A stretch of DNA of 64,000 bases from contig CM060734.1 of NCBI GenBank assembly GCA_030704615.1, positions 59,536,042 to 59,600,041 on the forward strand, in the 5' to 3' direction. The notes beneath the pieces are model-generated. The model worked only from the letters and a program-made list of their open reading frames with translations, made no database searches and had not been told where the DNA came from. The stretch comes from Takakia lepidozioides. Its lineage: Eukaryota > Streptophyta > Takakiopsida > Takakiales > Takakiaceae. Every line of letters begins with the position of its first letter. Positions within the stretch are counted from its first letter, which is position 1. Of this stretch, positions 1 to 14,379 are shown piece by piece. The translations under genes and the position numbers were made by a program.

Positions 1-1993
1 TCTGCTGATACAACCGCCGCATGCTTTGGCTAAAGAGACAATTTGGATCCCCTCTGTCGGCAGTGAAGATAAATCTCTCGGTCCGCTCACACGGAGAGCG
101 TTCCCAGTGCGGAAGAGACATAAAATATATACACAATTTGATATAGCCTTTGCCATCTTGTGACCAAGAGATAGCGGTCCTTTACGGAAAATTCTGGACC
201 ACCGACATGGGACTTCAACGCCAACAAAACTCCGGCGATTCCCATTGCAATGTGCCAAATCCAACAATGTGGATATGGACCGCCCCCATTGCCCCCACAC
301 CAGATTGTCAGGTACCAAGTTGAACGGAGTAACACTCGATCCCAGAAGTCCAGAGCAAGACCGGTAACAGTTGACATGCGATGTGAACGAAGACAGGTCA
401 CCAAGTGCATGTCCTTGAGAAAGAATCCCATGACCGTCGTACCTTGAGTGCCTGAACGACCTGAAGTTGTTAATCCTTGTAGCATGCTTCTGAACATCAC
501 TACCACAATTTGTACTAGCGCTCGATGATAAAACCGTTTGCAAGGAACTACCTAAAGAAGCATCCGACAAGAGAGAGTCCCCGTGAGCCTGCTGCATCCA
601 AAAAAGTTTCCAGTGACCACAGCATTTTCGTATGTCACTATGACATCTTAAATTGAAGTTGAGACTTCTTCCATCAGTGCCCTGCTGCTGGAGCCTGGAG
701 GAAGTAGCAGCAAAGGGCAGGGGCATAGGAGAAGGAAGAGGACAGCTTGAAGCCCCTTGCATGGTGGCCCCTTTCATCTCGCCCCCTCGCCCAACTCGCC
801 TTACTAGCCGTTGCCCTCTTCCAGACACAGTGCACGATGACCGATGTGCAAGCTGATGGATCTCATGGATGACTGAAAGTAGTGTTTCTTTACTTCGAGA
901 CGATTGCAACAAAACGCTGTAATCGAACGGACTTCTTCGAAGAGCACTGGATCGGAAGAAGAGGGCGAAGGAGACGAGAGTCACTATTCGTGAGTCATGA
1001 TCCCTCTACCGCCTTTATCATGCCTAGAGAACAAACCAAGAGCTATGGTGCTTTTCTCCTCTGTGGGCATCAGTATAGAGAAAAAGTGAGGGATTGCCTT
1101 TGGGCATCTAACGTCGGTGCGCACATGTCCTCTATAACTGGATTTGTGGGTGGTACTTAAAGTCAGTGCTGTCTTGAGTTCTCACAACTGGTTGAAATAG
1201 AGGGAGACTCTAGGGTAGAGAGAGCAATTGCCTGACCCTCTTTTAGAAATGAACCACAACAGGTACAGAGTTGGCACAATTGGAGCCCAGATATTACTTC
1301 AAAGAACTACATTTGAACAAGGGGGTGCACCTCATGCCACAAAAGAAACCCATTTCAAACTCCAGTTACTCCAACAGAAATAAGTCTACTGAAAAAGGTG
1401 TAAAGTGTGTAGACCAACAAACCATGCATCAAGCAAGGAGCATTTCCATGATCCCCTAACGAAGCAAAGACAATAAAGGCCTTGTTATCATTATGTAGGG
1501 CCTCTAGAGCACCTCTCATCCCTGTATGCAGTTTTTAGGACCAGAAGATTACCTTCAAGAGGCTGGTATTCCAGTGCTGTCTGTTATGTCTAGCACTGAG
1601 CTTTCCACAGTCATTATGAAGACTCTCCTCTCTCCCCACAAGTGCTATGCAGGTGCAGGGTCTAAAGCCAGAATTCCATGGCAGACAAACTAATGAGGAC
1701 ACATACTGCAAATAATTTCTTCTCTCTTTCACTTTTCCAATGATGGTACAATCATAGTGGTTGACATGAAATTATGCAGCTCAAACATCATACGTTGGAA
1801 GCTTTTCATTTGCATTTATGTAAAGAATGACTAAACAGTCCCTACAGATAAATGAAACCCCACCACAAAAACACATACATAAAAATCTGCTGAGGAGAGT
1901 TTCCTTTGGTTAGTGAACTTGTTGCTGGAAGTCAAGGTTGAGGAGCCGAGCTAAAGAATTGAAATTGTGGTTGGAACCTTCATACAAGTGGTG
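1..1993. other. Region 3' of RNase J, no gene recognised
   Basis: Only short, unconvincing reading frames occur on either strand, with no recognisable domain, RNA gene or repeat structure. The right edge is the 3' flank of the RNase J gene, whose stop codon is at 1994-1996 on the minus strand, so part of this stretch should be its 3' untranslated region. Confidence 0.5.
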
Positions 1994-4900
1994 CTAGCCG
2001 GCAGAAGTCCCTGACTGCTGTGTGCTTTGTTTCTGTGTCAAAATGGCAGCTTTCATGGCGTTGTAATAAGCCCAATCTTTCTTTAGAGCTGCACCTGCCC
2101 TCATCTCTTCAGAAAGAGTCTGCAAGCCAGCAACTGGGGTTTGGTCAACTACATTTGACTTAGAAGAGATCAGCATCATCAAACCCACCTACTTGAAATC
2201 AAACACCAACCCTGCAAGGACTAAAGTTACAGTATATCTAAATTGATAATAAATATGCTTGTCTGAGTTACCTCGTATTTCTTCACGAGAGAAGTCCACA
2301 TGGAGCTACATTGCTGACCAGTGCGATCAAATCCTCCCTCTGCCATAACCGCAGCCACATCCTGCCATAGAAGAACCTTCTTCTTTTGTGCCGTTGCAAA
2401 TTTGGGCTCCATCCCCGTCCTCAATTCAATCAGCTTCATTGTCTCACTCACCCTATGCATTGGAGGTTCAGCAAGAGCTCAGTTACCACAAATAAGAGCC
2501 TGGTGATTATCACAGTATTGATGGTGTAAGTTACTTCCATATACCCATCTTCATGGAAAATGCCAAATGGTTCCGCAAAAAGATTGAAGGGCTGTGTGTT
2601 CTGCAAAGCCAAGTGAAACCAGACATGTCTTCTGGACATTATTTCTGTAGATTGATGATAACAACAGCTTAAGATCTCCACCATGATTCCTTGGCTTCAA
2701 TTCCTTCTTCATTCCGCAATCGCCTTAGCTATTTAGCAGCTTTTTCTGCCACACTGATTATTGCCAAGATTCAACCTGTGTGTGAAGTACTAGACATGCT
2801 GACATTTGGTGGAAAAATCCCACCTCTTTGGGAGAGACGTGGTGGAAAGGACCATAAAATAGGAGGGAACAGATATGTTTACAATCATACGCTGCACAAA
2901 TGAAAGGGGTCAGAATTCAGTGAGCAAACATACGTCCATCTCCGCCGCTTGATGGGAAGAGATGGCAATTCATCTTCCTCGTCAGTTGTGGAAGAAGGAA
3001 ATGGCATCTTGGCAGCAACTGGCACCGGATGTTCATCATCGCTCGCTGATTCTGCAGATATCACACAGTCACTCTGATTGGACTACACTAATTACTGTGT
3101 CTGACTGAAATGTCCATGATTTGAGAACCATCTACTGCGTCCGGGCCTCCCCTGCCCTCTGAAGATTTATTACCATGAGAGCAGATGTTTCAGACAACTG
3201 AAAGTAAGAAAAGATGCTGAAGGCACTGCCATACCTGCTGAAGGCACTGCCACAGCATTATCTGATGCTAGCTCAATGTCATCTGTGCCTCTAACTGCAC
3301 CTTCTTCTTGAGGCCTTAGCTCAACAGTTGGACCCAGACCTTCAAAGCTCACTTCTTCAAAGCTCAGTTTTGTCAAACCTACCGAGGACCCTCGCAATGT
3401 CATAGGAGACTGCTTGACCTCCTCTGTGCCTCTGACTGCAACTTCTTCCTCAAGTGTCGTCTCAATGGATTGACGTAGACTTTCAAAGCTCGGTTCTCTG
3501 AGACCATTGACGCTCACTTCTGTCTCACCTATTAAAGACCCTGGCAATGGCATAGGAGATCGCTCCTGACTACTCTGGTTAGCGTGGACATGCATGGGTG
3601 TTCGAGTGACTGTCTCTGAAGCATCTGTTGCAATTACAATAACCTCAGGCCGCCGGTTGTTGTACTTCTGTACAACTTTGCGGAGCACCACCCCAACATG
3701 GCGCTCAATTGCAGCCAGTGTGGCATGACGGCGACAGCTGGCAAGTGCCACATCAGCAGCCTGTTGTAGAGCCTCGAGGAGTTTGCCACCATCCACCCAT
3801 AGACAGCGGGTTGTGATACGGACCCGACCCCTTAAGCCAAAATCATCAGCTTCGTTCCTTCCCTCCAAAATCTCTTCATCTTCTTCATATCGCCTATGAG
3901 TCGCTACGTCATGCCTAAGAACCTCCACACTGCAAAGGTGGGCACCAGTTTTGACCTACTTTGGTGAGAGATAGAGCAACAAGACTCTTCTCTCCTGCAA
4001 CAAAAAGATCCTACTGAAGACAAGAAAGCCAAAATTGGAGACAGTGCGTATATGGCAAGCACAAAAGAAGATTCTTAATTTTATCCATCAAGAGTGTGCA
4101 TCAAAAGAATCCCAGCCACAAACCTCAACCTTATATAGATTGGTTCTTCCACCTTACTATATAGATGATCAACTACCTGGCAACCACAAGACCATCCAAA
4201 GCAATTTGCATGCGCTCCTGCACACACAAGTCTGTTGCTGTTCCAAATGCCTTGTCCCCATCATTGTACATCAGCTGCACACAGTCCAGATTCCATGTAA
4301 GCTCAATCTTCTGGTAACTGTGTATGAACACTTCCCATCAAACAATTACCAAAACTGCAGAAACAGACTTGGTCCATGGTAATAATAGACTTGCAGGTTA
4401 CACCTGGATAAGTTCAAAAACCACAGAGGTCTCACACCAACCAATGAAAAGCTTCACCAACCTTCAACTTCTCCTTTCCAAGGGATGAAAATCCACTTGA
4501 AAGCACCCGCCCATTTCTCAAAGGAGCCACCCCCAGCATCTCCCCATTTTTAATCACCTGCATTTCAGTAGTACCTGATCAGTACAGAAAAAATCCTAGG
4601 GTTGCCTTGACAGGATTGGTCATCCTCACAGAAACAACTTGATATTCTCTGAGATCTCTGTCCTTTCCAAAGATCCATCCCTTTATCAAAGGTCCCCCAC
4701 AGGACCGGTCATCACGTTCTCCCTTACTTTACGAGGCTACTGCAAAGGAATCTATCCAAGATGGAGTTAAGGTTGAATATCTATGGCTTCCCCTCTGTTG
4801 ATTCATGAGACGCTGCAAGCATAGTCTCATCAGTACATTTTTCTCTCTCCCAACTCCCTCTCACCTTCCCTGTTCTTTATCCTATCCTTGCTAAACCTTT

Positions 4901-7900
4901 GGAACGATTGAACACCTGGCTGGGCACTCCATATATTAGTTGTATACTTGTTCCAAACGTCCAAATAAAAACCCTAAGGGTTGAAACATACAGTGGTGTG
5001 CCGAATGCCATTAGCTTTGCCGAGGAGTTCATGCTCTTTCAGAAAAGCAAATTCACCATGTACAGGTAGAAAATGCTGTGGTTTCACCAGTCTCAACACC
5101 TCCTCCTTCAAAAATCACAGAAAAACTACCAGCTTCAATACTTGTCTCCATTCTCGAAGGGCCAGTGACCACTGTCTCATTACATGTTCAAAACATGTCA
5201 GCACTGCATCCTTACCAATTGGATTTAGTAACAGACCAAGAGCTCTCTCAGACCCTGGACATGCACGTTCCACAAACTACTGCAGCGAATCAATCAAACA
5301 CAACAGATCTTCTTGGCAGAAAAAGGCATACCAGCTCGCCGCGATATGCATGACCTGAAGTGTGCAAGTTATCTCCACGGCCCATGACAATGCTAGGCCC
5401 AAGCTCCGCAACGCGATTCATCATCTTCACCACACGTGTCTCATTCCCAGGTATCATCTGTTGGATGATTTTGATGATTGCAAGAGCAGCGCAGCATTTT
5501 AAAGTTAGCTACCCTCCAGCTTCAGGAGATGACCCTCTCTCTCCAACTCCCCTCTTGTGACAAAAGAAAACTGGTCACATGGAGAGATCTATACATAGTT
5601 TGTCCCTCTGTGTCCCAGCCTTGATCCTTGCTAACAAGGTGTCCACGATGGCCTCAAAGCTACTGCAGAACCTATGCCGGGAGCTCATTGACGGAAAGAG
5701 TCTGGTTGTTCACTTTTCTTTCCATGCACTCACCAAACAGAACATAATCTTGACCCAATGGTCCGATTGACATCTGTCACCAACTGTACCTGAAGTGCAA
5801 GAGCTTTGGCATTGGTGCCACAAAAGTGGCATAGGAACCCAAACACATAGAACTGTCTGGAGATGAATTTTCATCCTACCAAACATGTCTGCCATGAAAG
5901 AAAGGTTAAACAAAGGCTCAAGTTTACAGGAAGGTTTACTATGTAAAACAGATGGACTTTCCTGAATTCGGTATTGACAGGCAGTGTAACTAGGATGTTA
6001 TTCCATTATGTTATGAACCAGACTCACCTTTGCAGAGTAGAGAACCACGTCATCTCTGTTAAGCTTGAGTAGGCGGCTCGTGCCATGGGAGGCCAAATTG
6101 AGTGCTGCCCGTGGCTCTGCCTGTGTCCCCCAGATACATTTTCTTTGAGTCTGTTGCATTTTCTTTGCATGTTGAAGGACTGTCTCCCTACTCAAATTAA
6201 AATCCATTCACATTTATGGGCTGACTACTTGCTAGCAAGTGGCTAAACCAGAAAAACTCTGCCAAGAAGCATTCGTCCAGAAATAGAATCTTGGCTTTTG
6301 AGCTGAACAATGGACAAACCTGAGATCCAGTGGTAACAATCAGAAGGTCTCTTGGTGCATAGGCCCCCATATCCTCTGCTTTTACCTGCAACTCAAGGAA
6401 GGGAGGACCCCCACAAATACATCATCCTCCATAATCCGTGTGCTAAACAAACTGTACTAGCATTGATCATCCATGTTTCAGGATAAATCCATAACACAAA
6501 TAAAGATACAAATTGTCCCCAACAAAAATTTACACATGCACATAAAACTGGACACGCATTTCTATGCAAATTATTAATACCAATCAAGCCACCGACGTGT
6601 TTAGCTCCTGTCTCAAGCACAAAAAAGTTCCCAAATGTTTACTGCCTGCAAGGAAAAGTTTACCAAAATAGACGGATCAAAGGGTGCCTGTCCATCTCTC
6701 CAAGCAGCATCCAGATATGTCCTGAGTGACAACCCGATGAAAACCTGTTGTATATTGCCAAGATACATCAGTAAGTAGGCGCTCAGAGCTTTTATATTTT
6801 TGAAAAAGATGCAAAGGGCATGCTAAAGGTACCATTTTCCGTCCTGAAGCTTCTGCGGCTGCTCTCACACTACCTAGGCGATGCACATTGGAGGCAAATT
6901 GGGTGGTGATAACCCGTCCTTTGGCTTTCAAAATTTTCCGCAACAATGCCTGTGCCACATCTGCTTCACTGGTGGTTCTGCCTGGTGACAGCACATTGGT
7001 GGAATCGCTCATCATCTGCTCAGCCCAACCACTGAACCAATTAGAAGACGTCCCTACCATGAGAACAGGGATTACTCTTCCTGAGCAAAGAATACGGGTT
7101 AAGTGAGGACCCCTCATCACTGGTCAGCTGTGGACTCATGAAATAAGCAACACAGTTGAGTAGAATTCATCCACCACTGCCTTCTGACAATGGAGCAGGG
7201 TTCATAGTCTACTAATCCATGGTTCAGTAGCGTTTCTCTAACCCTTTGCAGTGTCCAAGAACACCAGCCCAGGAATCTGATTTGAGCTGCGTGGCAAATC
7301 CGATGTTACCAGATGCATTAGGCAACCTCTATTTTCAATTTCTGAGATTGCATTGCTTGCTAATGCATAGCTCCAGATCACTACAGCAGTGTCAGCAGGA
7401 CAAAATATGTGTATTAGGATAAATAACTCATTCTTCAGAATCCTTACCAAAGTCACACCTTCCTTTTGAAGTTGCTCAAGAGCTGTCCGGTCAAATATAT
7501 TTCCATCTACTGGTGACTCATCAATCTGCACATGGGCATGTTGGATGGAGTCAAGACTAAGTGCTTTGTAGCAAGGGAGTAACTCAGTTACCTTTTGTAA
7601 GGTTCTTGATCAATTATAAAGACCAAATCAAGAACTTCCACTAGAAGAGATAGACCTGCCAAAAGTTAACATCTGTCACAAAAGTTTGCCCACCAGGGTT
7701 TTACAGACCACTATCCTGCAATCCGGTCTAATTGCAGATCACTCATCTTCCAAACTGCATGACCATCTATGTAGAAACAAGCAGGTTCGTATATTCCTTT
7801 CCAAATACATTGGCAATATGCAAGGTATCACGGATGGACATGGCACAAGGAAAGATACTTAGCCTTCAACATTGTCTTCAACTGCACAGCCTACCTTCCA

Positions 7901-10197
7901 GTCACCTGTGTGAAAAATAATGCCATCTTTGCATCTCATGACAAGACCACAGCAGTCAGGGATTGAGTGAGTGACACGGATGGGCTCCATTTCAAAAGGA
8001 CCCGCAACAAAGCGTGTGCGCATACTAAATGTGCGTAGTCGTCCTTCTGTAGGTATGTTGTACTCCTTCAGCCGCCTCTTGATTAACTTTAGGATATCAA
8101 CAACCAAACCAATGTCAGCAGACACAGAAACAGAACGTAAAGTAAAATATTTTATTCACTTTTCACTTCCACCTTGTAAATGTCATCAAAGAAACCCTAT
8201 CCTCTATGCACATGAAAAGTTTCAATACCTGCATTGTAAAGCCTGTTGCGTAGATGGGGGTCCTGGGATCAAGTGCTGGAACAACCTACCAGCAACCACC
8301 ACGGAATGAACAGCAGTATCTTCCAGTGAAGTGGAATGCACCAATCTTGTGTGAATCTCAGAACAATTAAGGCTGTCCAATTACAAGCACATACACACGC
8401 ATTCTCCAAAGTCACTTGAAAGAAAGAGGAGGGAAATAAATCAGGCCATCCTCACTATGCCACACTACGGAAAGCGATACGCACCCTACTCCACAATAGC
8501 TCAATCAAGAGTTCCACAGTAGCCGAAGTACCCAAGGCAAGGCCCCGATGTGATCTTCATGGCCATGGGTGATAACTACAGCCTCAATCTTATCCCTCCA
8601 CCGGTGTATGAATCCAGTATCTGGCAAGACTTTCTGCACACCGAGCTCATCATAGCTGTGAACAAGACAAGAAGTAAGACTCATCCGTCAATATTAATTC
8701 AAGGGTGAATGATGCCACATTCAGTTTCTCAGAATGCATCATATAAAAATTATTTAGTACCACAAATTTGGGTGTGTACACGAGGAAAGCCACACAGATG
8801 AAGGGAGATGCCAATATCCTTCTGGGCCATTTTAAGTTGACTCACACAAAGCCTGCCAGCATGCCATAGTCAACACCTGCTAGTAAGGTAACTATGCCTT
8901 TCCAGATAAAGATGCTGATGTTGGACGTATGAAAGGCCTAAACCCTCGGTAAAAATAGGAGCAAACTTACTCCGGGAACATAAGACCAGCATCTATCAAG
9001 ATGTAGCGGTCATAATGCCCTACAAGCATGCAGTTCATGCCAATTTCCCCAAGGCCTCCAATTGGGAGAATGCGAAGAGGGGGGCCCTCCTTCCCTTCAT
9101 GAAAAGACCGCATTTTTCGGTGCACAGAGTCATCCCTGCTTCGTCCAGCACCCTCGTAATGCCCAGGGTGTCGCCTTGATCTGTGTGACATGGTGGCACC
9201 TGCAATCATAATACATGAGTGACAAAACACTCCATTTCACTGAGAGGTTCTTGTCCGAAATCTTAGTTAGGTAAGCTTCAAAGCTGAAGCAAAACTAACC
9301 AGAGACAGAGGCAAAGAAGGAGACACACCGGATCCTACTGCAGATATGCCTAGTGAATTTGAACCACAATAGATGAGAAAAACCATCCATTAAATCCTGT
9401 CAAATATCAGAATCTCCATCCCAAAACATCACTCTATTAAGACCGGACTATGAAGCTGACTATGAAGTTGCACACAAATATGGATTGCTAGGTTAAGAAC
9501 CATAGTTGTGGCGTGGTTTGAGCAGGATTGGCGATATTGGAGTATCCAAGGCTCAAGCCCATAGACCCTGCGTATCCTATCCCCGTGGAGGTTGTAGATA
9601 GAGTGTTCTACGGGTGTCAGACGGGACCCAAAAAATGGCTATGAGAGCTCGTTGGTCCACGTTTCATGCCACACCTCAGTCACTGTGAGGATCTGAGTCT
9701 CCATACACTCATCACAGAAACCCCACAACTAACTCATAGAGCTCATGATCTCTTCTCCCTCCATGCAGTGAATCAGACAAAGGAAGGGAAAAAAAAAAAA
9801 AAACTCCAGGAGATAGAAGGACGACATCACACTCACTCTGCTCTACAGCGCCATACCATGACCTCCAATGAAACGGGTGAAATTCTTGTCGAATACTCAG
9901 GGACAAACACGCAGGCTGAAACACTACTAAGCCCAATTTGCCGACTCCCCCTCCCAACAGAGAAATGGAAAAAAATGCGGAGTCTATACCTCTCTCGGGA
10001 GGCGTCATGGCGATCACCCGGAAGGGTCTGAGACCCGGCATTGCCAAAATAGATGCCCATTTCAGCTCCACAACCTGACCCGTCAATCTACTGCATGACA
10101 TCAGTCCTCCCATCCGTTCACCCACAAAAGACGTAGACAGGGCCTTGGGCATGGCCTCTCCCTGCGCACTCAGCAGAGCGCCGGGGCAGGCTGCCAT
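1994..10197 (-). CDS. RNJ: Plastid-type ribonuclease J with C-terminal GT-1/trihelix domain, 18 exons
   Basis: Metallo-beta-lactamase/beta-CASP RNase that degrades and trims RNA, in plants in the chloroplast. Exons (descending): 10197-9990, 9199-8971, 8655-8532, 8285-8229, 8086-7895, 7525-7448, 7015-6833, 6744-6664, 6385-6320, 6120-6028, 5457-5332, 5105-4992, 4557-4462, 4274-4177, 3929-3235, 3051-2934, 2452-2272, about 2158-1994. All junctions read GT-AG and phases match, giving about 967 aa. Visible motifs: HGHEDH (about residues 176-181), HSIPDC (246-251), HTGDWK (265-270) and HTSGHAY (469-475). Exon 15 is a long acidic linker with two imperfect repeats around VRGTEE/VRGTDD. Exons 16-17 encode a trihelix GT-1 domain starting at RRRWT and ending at SLVKKYE. 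Exon 1 is rich in Ala, Ser, Met and Gly and ends near RVIAM, like a transit peptide (inference). The last acceptor could instead be near 2188. Exon 14 starts after a weak donor (GTTGGT at 4461). Confidence 0.94.
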
Positions 10198-11077
10198 CCC
10201 TGTGCATGTGCAGAGAACAATCACGAGGGAAGCACGAAGAGACCCACAAAGCAAAATAAGCACCACACACAATGAACTCTACAACGCTTTGGGTTTTCAA
10301 GGTTTTCAAACTGGGGTCATCTTCAGAGCATCAGGATATATCTGTGGGCTCCCACCAGCCACTGCCTGTAAGGAATTAGTAGGGTGTGCTCATATGCTGA
10401 GTGGATGAAGCTGAGTGGATGAACCGTTGGCGCTAAACCCTGACAAGGAAAGGCACTGTCTGCGGCCTGGTGTCCACCACGGAAACAGGGCACCACACAG
10501 AGAATTCTGGGTGTTGACATGGCGCTCAATAATTGGGCGGGCATGCATCTCACTGGCCATAATGGAGGAGAGAAAGCAGGGATTCCAGAGTGAGAAGGAT
10601 GCTTTCATACTTTGAACAAATGGGTATGTAGGCTCGAGGCGGCAGTTTCACGGTGGGGAGAGGCTTGCACACATGGATGTGGGATCAGGTGGTGACTCAG
10701 ATGTGGTGGAGTCAATGCGGGTATAGATCTGAAAGCGAGTTTTTCTGATCTGGGTTATGTTGATATGTAGCTGCAGCTGTCTAAAATACCCGCTCTTCGG
10801 ATGTGAGTAGCAATAATGCTGGCCCTTTCGAAGATAGCTTTAAGATGAGTGCAGGATTGTTCCGGAGTCAGTTGTGTGAAGAATGCGGATTTTTGGCTGG
10901 TTCCTCAAGTGGGTGAAGGTCGTTAAGAGTCACTGATAGTGGACTCCTTGTGGGCTTGGAGAGGGACAGGTTACAACTTTGTAGTCTGCGTCTAGTCCAT
11001 GGCATTTAGATCATTGCGCCTGCAGAATGAAACGTTAGGAGCTGCGTGAGTTTCATTGCTGACCTCGGGCAGTTGAG
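10198..11077. promoter_or_regulatory. Shared upstream region of divergent RNase J and transporter genes
   Basis: The 880 bp between the two start codons must hold both 5' untranslated regions and promoters, since the genes diverge. I see no convincing TATA box or known operator. The RNase J frame stays open upstream to about 10272 without changing the protein's logic, so a slightly longer N-terminus is possible. Assignment as promoter rests on position only. Confidence 0.5.
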
Positions 11078-13938
11078 ATGGCACCTTCGAACAGCAAGGG
11101 AGACCGGACCCCGACCAGCAAAGCGGATCGGAAGGCTGCACTGGATGTAGGTGCCTGGCTGTTCAATGTGAGCACCTCAGTTGGAATCATTATGGTCAAT
11201 AAGCAGCTCATGGCCAACTACGGCTTCACCTTTGGTCCGTATTTTTTGCTTCTCCTGTCGGATCAATCTGCTTCATTGCTTCTGTTTTCCCCAGATCGAT
11301 ATCAGAGTTTCATGGGCATATCTTCTTTAGCTTGTCCTGGTTCTCAGACAGGTAAACGGATGCATCTGCTCTTCAAATTACTTCCAGGGTGGATTAGCAA
11401 AAGCCTTCTTTGATTCAACTGGGGTGCAAAGATGTCTTCTTCAGAAGTGCATGTGTGCATCATCACCTATATGTTGTGCTCCCAACAGAGATTATTGTTC
11501 CATTAGAGTGGACTCTTTAATGCAGCAGTACTACACTATAAGGAGTGGCAGAGAGTTTGTGAGACTTGCAACTTCCAAACATTTCTTCTCTGAAAAGGGA
11601 ACTAAGGATGTGTTGTAAACATGACTATGGCTCCAACCAATTGTCAGCAATCACTGCTAGAGAGAGAATGCCAATCGGTGTCAGTGTAACAAAGAGCCTA
11701 TACCACAGCAAAGGGCCGCTTCCACCATTTGGGGTACTATTCTCTTTCAAGCTCACTTTGTGAAATGACCTCAGTGCGCACTCCTTCAATCACAAACCTT
11801 TTTTAAGCTAACACTGAAGAACTGATGTTGGGTGTTGATGGTTTTGAACTCGGATGCAGCTACAACTTTGACAGGCCTGCATTTTTCAATGACAACACTC
11901 ATGACAATTGTCCTGCGGTGTATGGGATATATACAGCCTTCACATCTGCCCCTTGTGGATCTAATAAAGTTTGCTTTGTGTGCAAACTTCTCCATTGTCG
12001 GCATGAATGTCAGTCTGATGTGGAATTCTGTTGGTTTCTACCAGGTAAAAGTGTCTGGCCCTTGTGCAGTTGTTTTGTCATAGGGTGCCCACTCATATCA
12101 ACAAAAGCAGTGTATAACAATTGTAGCTGCAAGCTGGACTTCATCATTGGAACGGATGTTTGCGCCTCACGAAAGCCAGCATAGAGTTGTTCCTAGTGTG
12201 TACTCTGAGGCAATCATAAGTTGTTACACTGCTTTATGGACACCGGAGCCTCAGCAAACTCTAATCGGCAAGTAACTGTGATGATGCAGATAGCGAAGCT
12301 AAGCATGATCCCGGTCTCTTGTTTATTTGAGGTGTTGTTTGACAAAATTCGGTACTCCAGAGATACAAAGCTGAGTATAATGGTGGTGCTGGTGGGCGTC
12401 GGTGTATGCACAGTCAGTGACGTGAGTGTGAATGGCAAGGGCTTTCTTGCGGCAGTCATTGCTGTCTGGTGCACTGCATTGCAGCAATATGTGAGTTCCT
12501 ACAGTCTTTCCTGCACTAATTCATGTCAAACTGAAAGTTGACTGTAGTGAGTACTTAGCCTGGCCAGATGTGCACAAAATAGTTAACGTCTGTGTGCCAC
12601 ATTTGTCCATCCACAACACTTGTGATGGAGGAAACATGGCATTGGTCGCAAGTGTGTCCTACAGGTGCAGACCTGGATCCCGTCCATTTTGTTATATAAT
12701 AAGGCATGGTCTGCTTGAATTTTGGGTGCTCATTCAATGTGAGTGCTTTGTTTAAAGCCCTTGAGTGAATAGTGGTGGCTGGGTCATGTGTGTTGTCAAG
12801 CGTCCACCTTTCCAAGATGTGAATTGATGAAGTTGCCATTTGACAATCCAGCTGCTTGATGCATGTAGACAAAGTAAGTTGGATGTAAAGAGTAGGGACA
12901 ACCTTGTTTTTAGTAGGTTTAGGTAGATATGAGCTTCTGTCATATTTAGGTGTAATGGAGCTACTATTCATCGGTTTTTTCATAAATTTTCTGTTGGTAC
13001 TCTTCCATTCAGTCTGGTCTTGTTTCCTTTCCCCTTATTAGTTCTACATTCAGTTTGAAGTGGCAGGTTCTCTTCCTAGTGACTGAAGCTTAGCGTTTGC
13101 CCTTGCATTTCCTGGACATAGTAGTCAATCTTTCTGTTTTCTTAGTTTGTTTTGTTTATGCTCAAGTCTTTTGTTGATGGTCTCATTTGCTCCTTTTTCC
13201 TTGCATGAGGTTTCCATGTGGCCTTCTCTTGCTCAATTTGTCAAAATTTAGCTCATGCGTTAGGTCTAATTTCCTTGAAAATGGACGTTTTGCAGTACGT
13301 ACACAACTTACAAAAGAAGTACTCGCTTGGCTCCTTTGACCTTCTTGGTCACACAGCTCCTGTACAAGCAGGCAGCCTTATTATTGCTGGGCCTTTCATG
13401 GACTATTGGTTGTCAGACCTGAGAGTTGACCACTATGACTACAGCATCCCTGCAATTGTAAGCATCACCTCCTAGCCTTTGCAATTCAGTGACATGAAGC
13501 TTTGTTCCTACATGGTGCTCACTAGAATACTATCTAGCTATGTCTGGTCTTAGCTCATTTTTGTGCTTCTGATCATTGTTGTTTGCCTGGGGGTTGCTGG
13601 ATATGCAGTTTTTCATCATACTTTCCTGCGTGATTGCGGTGGGCACAAATTTGAGCCAGTTCATCTGCATTGGAAGATTTAGTGCGGTCTCCTTCCAAGT
13701 TCTGGGCCACATGAAGACTGTCTTGGTGCTGATTCTGGGTTTTTTCCTCTTTGGCAAGCAAGGCCTGAGCTTGCAGGTTGTCTTCGGCATGGTGCTAGCA
13801 GTCTGTGGCATGGTTTGGTATGGCACTGCCTCTTCCAAGCCTGGGGGCAAGGAGAAACGCGTATTTTCTGTTCCCAGTGACAAGATACAGAAGGGTGCGG
13901 CTGGAACAGTTGATGAAGAGCTTGGCCTGAAAAGCTAA
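11078..13938 (+). CDS. URGT: UDP-rhamnose/UDP-galactose transporter-like nucleotide-sugar transporter, 5 exons
   Basis: Golgi-type nucleotide-sugar transporter of the KT/NST (drug/metabolite transporter) superfamily that supplies sugars for wall polysaccharides. Exons: 11078-11234, 11860-12044, 12290-12490, 13296-13457, 13609-13938; phases match and give 344 aa, the normal length. Strings typical of the plant URGT clade are clear: [14 protein letters not shown] at the N-terminus, [75 protein letters not shown] and [10 protein letters not shown]. Hydrophobic segments fit about ten membrane spans. The tail ([10 protein letters not shown] onward) is soluble and should face the cytosol. The first donor is a weak GTCCGT but gives the exact family sequence across the junction. 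The substrate cannot be decided between UDP-rhamnose and UDP-galactose from sequence alone. Confidence 0.94.
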
Positions 13939-14379
13939 GTAATTAGATCCCAAATGAAGGAGCTCTCCTCCCCTCACATTTGCACCAATTGTCTAAAGAC
14001 TTGGCTAGAACTCTTGACTAGCCTCATCAGGCTATAATTTATTTGCTCATAGATTGCTTAGTATGTGTCTTTTCATGCGAGCAGCTGAATGATTGAAGCA
14101 ATGAGATATAAGTAGTATTGTGGCAACTTCTGTTGAATTTTCCTTCTCTGTGCAGCATTTGCTGTATGCCAGAATCTTAGGCTATTCTTTTAGCCATCTT
14201 AGGGGAAGAGGAAAAGTAGGGAGATTGATTTGTACCATAGACATGCTGGGTGGGTTCTCATCTCATCTCATAAGATCTATTTAAAGTTAAGCTTCCAGCC
14301 CTGCTTGTCTTTTGGGTCTTTGAGGTTGGGCCTTCCCATCTATGAAAGGAATTGTTGGGCACCTTGACTTGAGCTTTCA

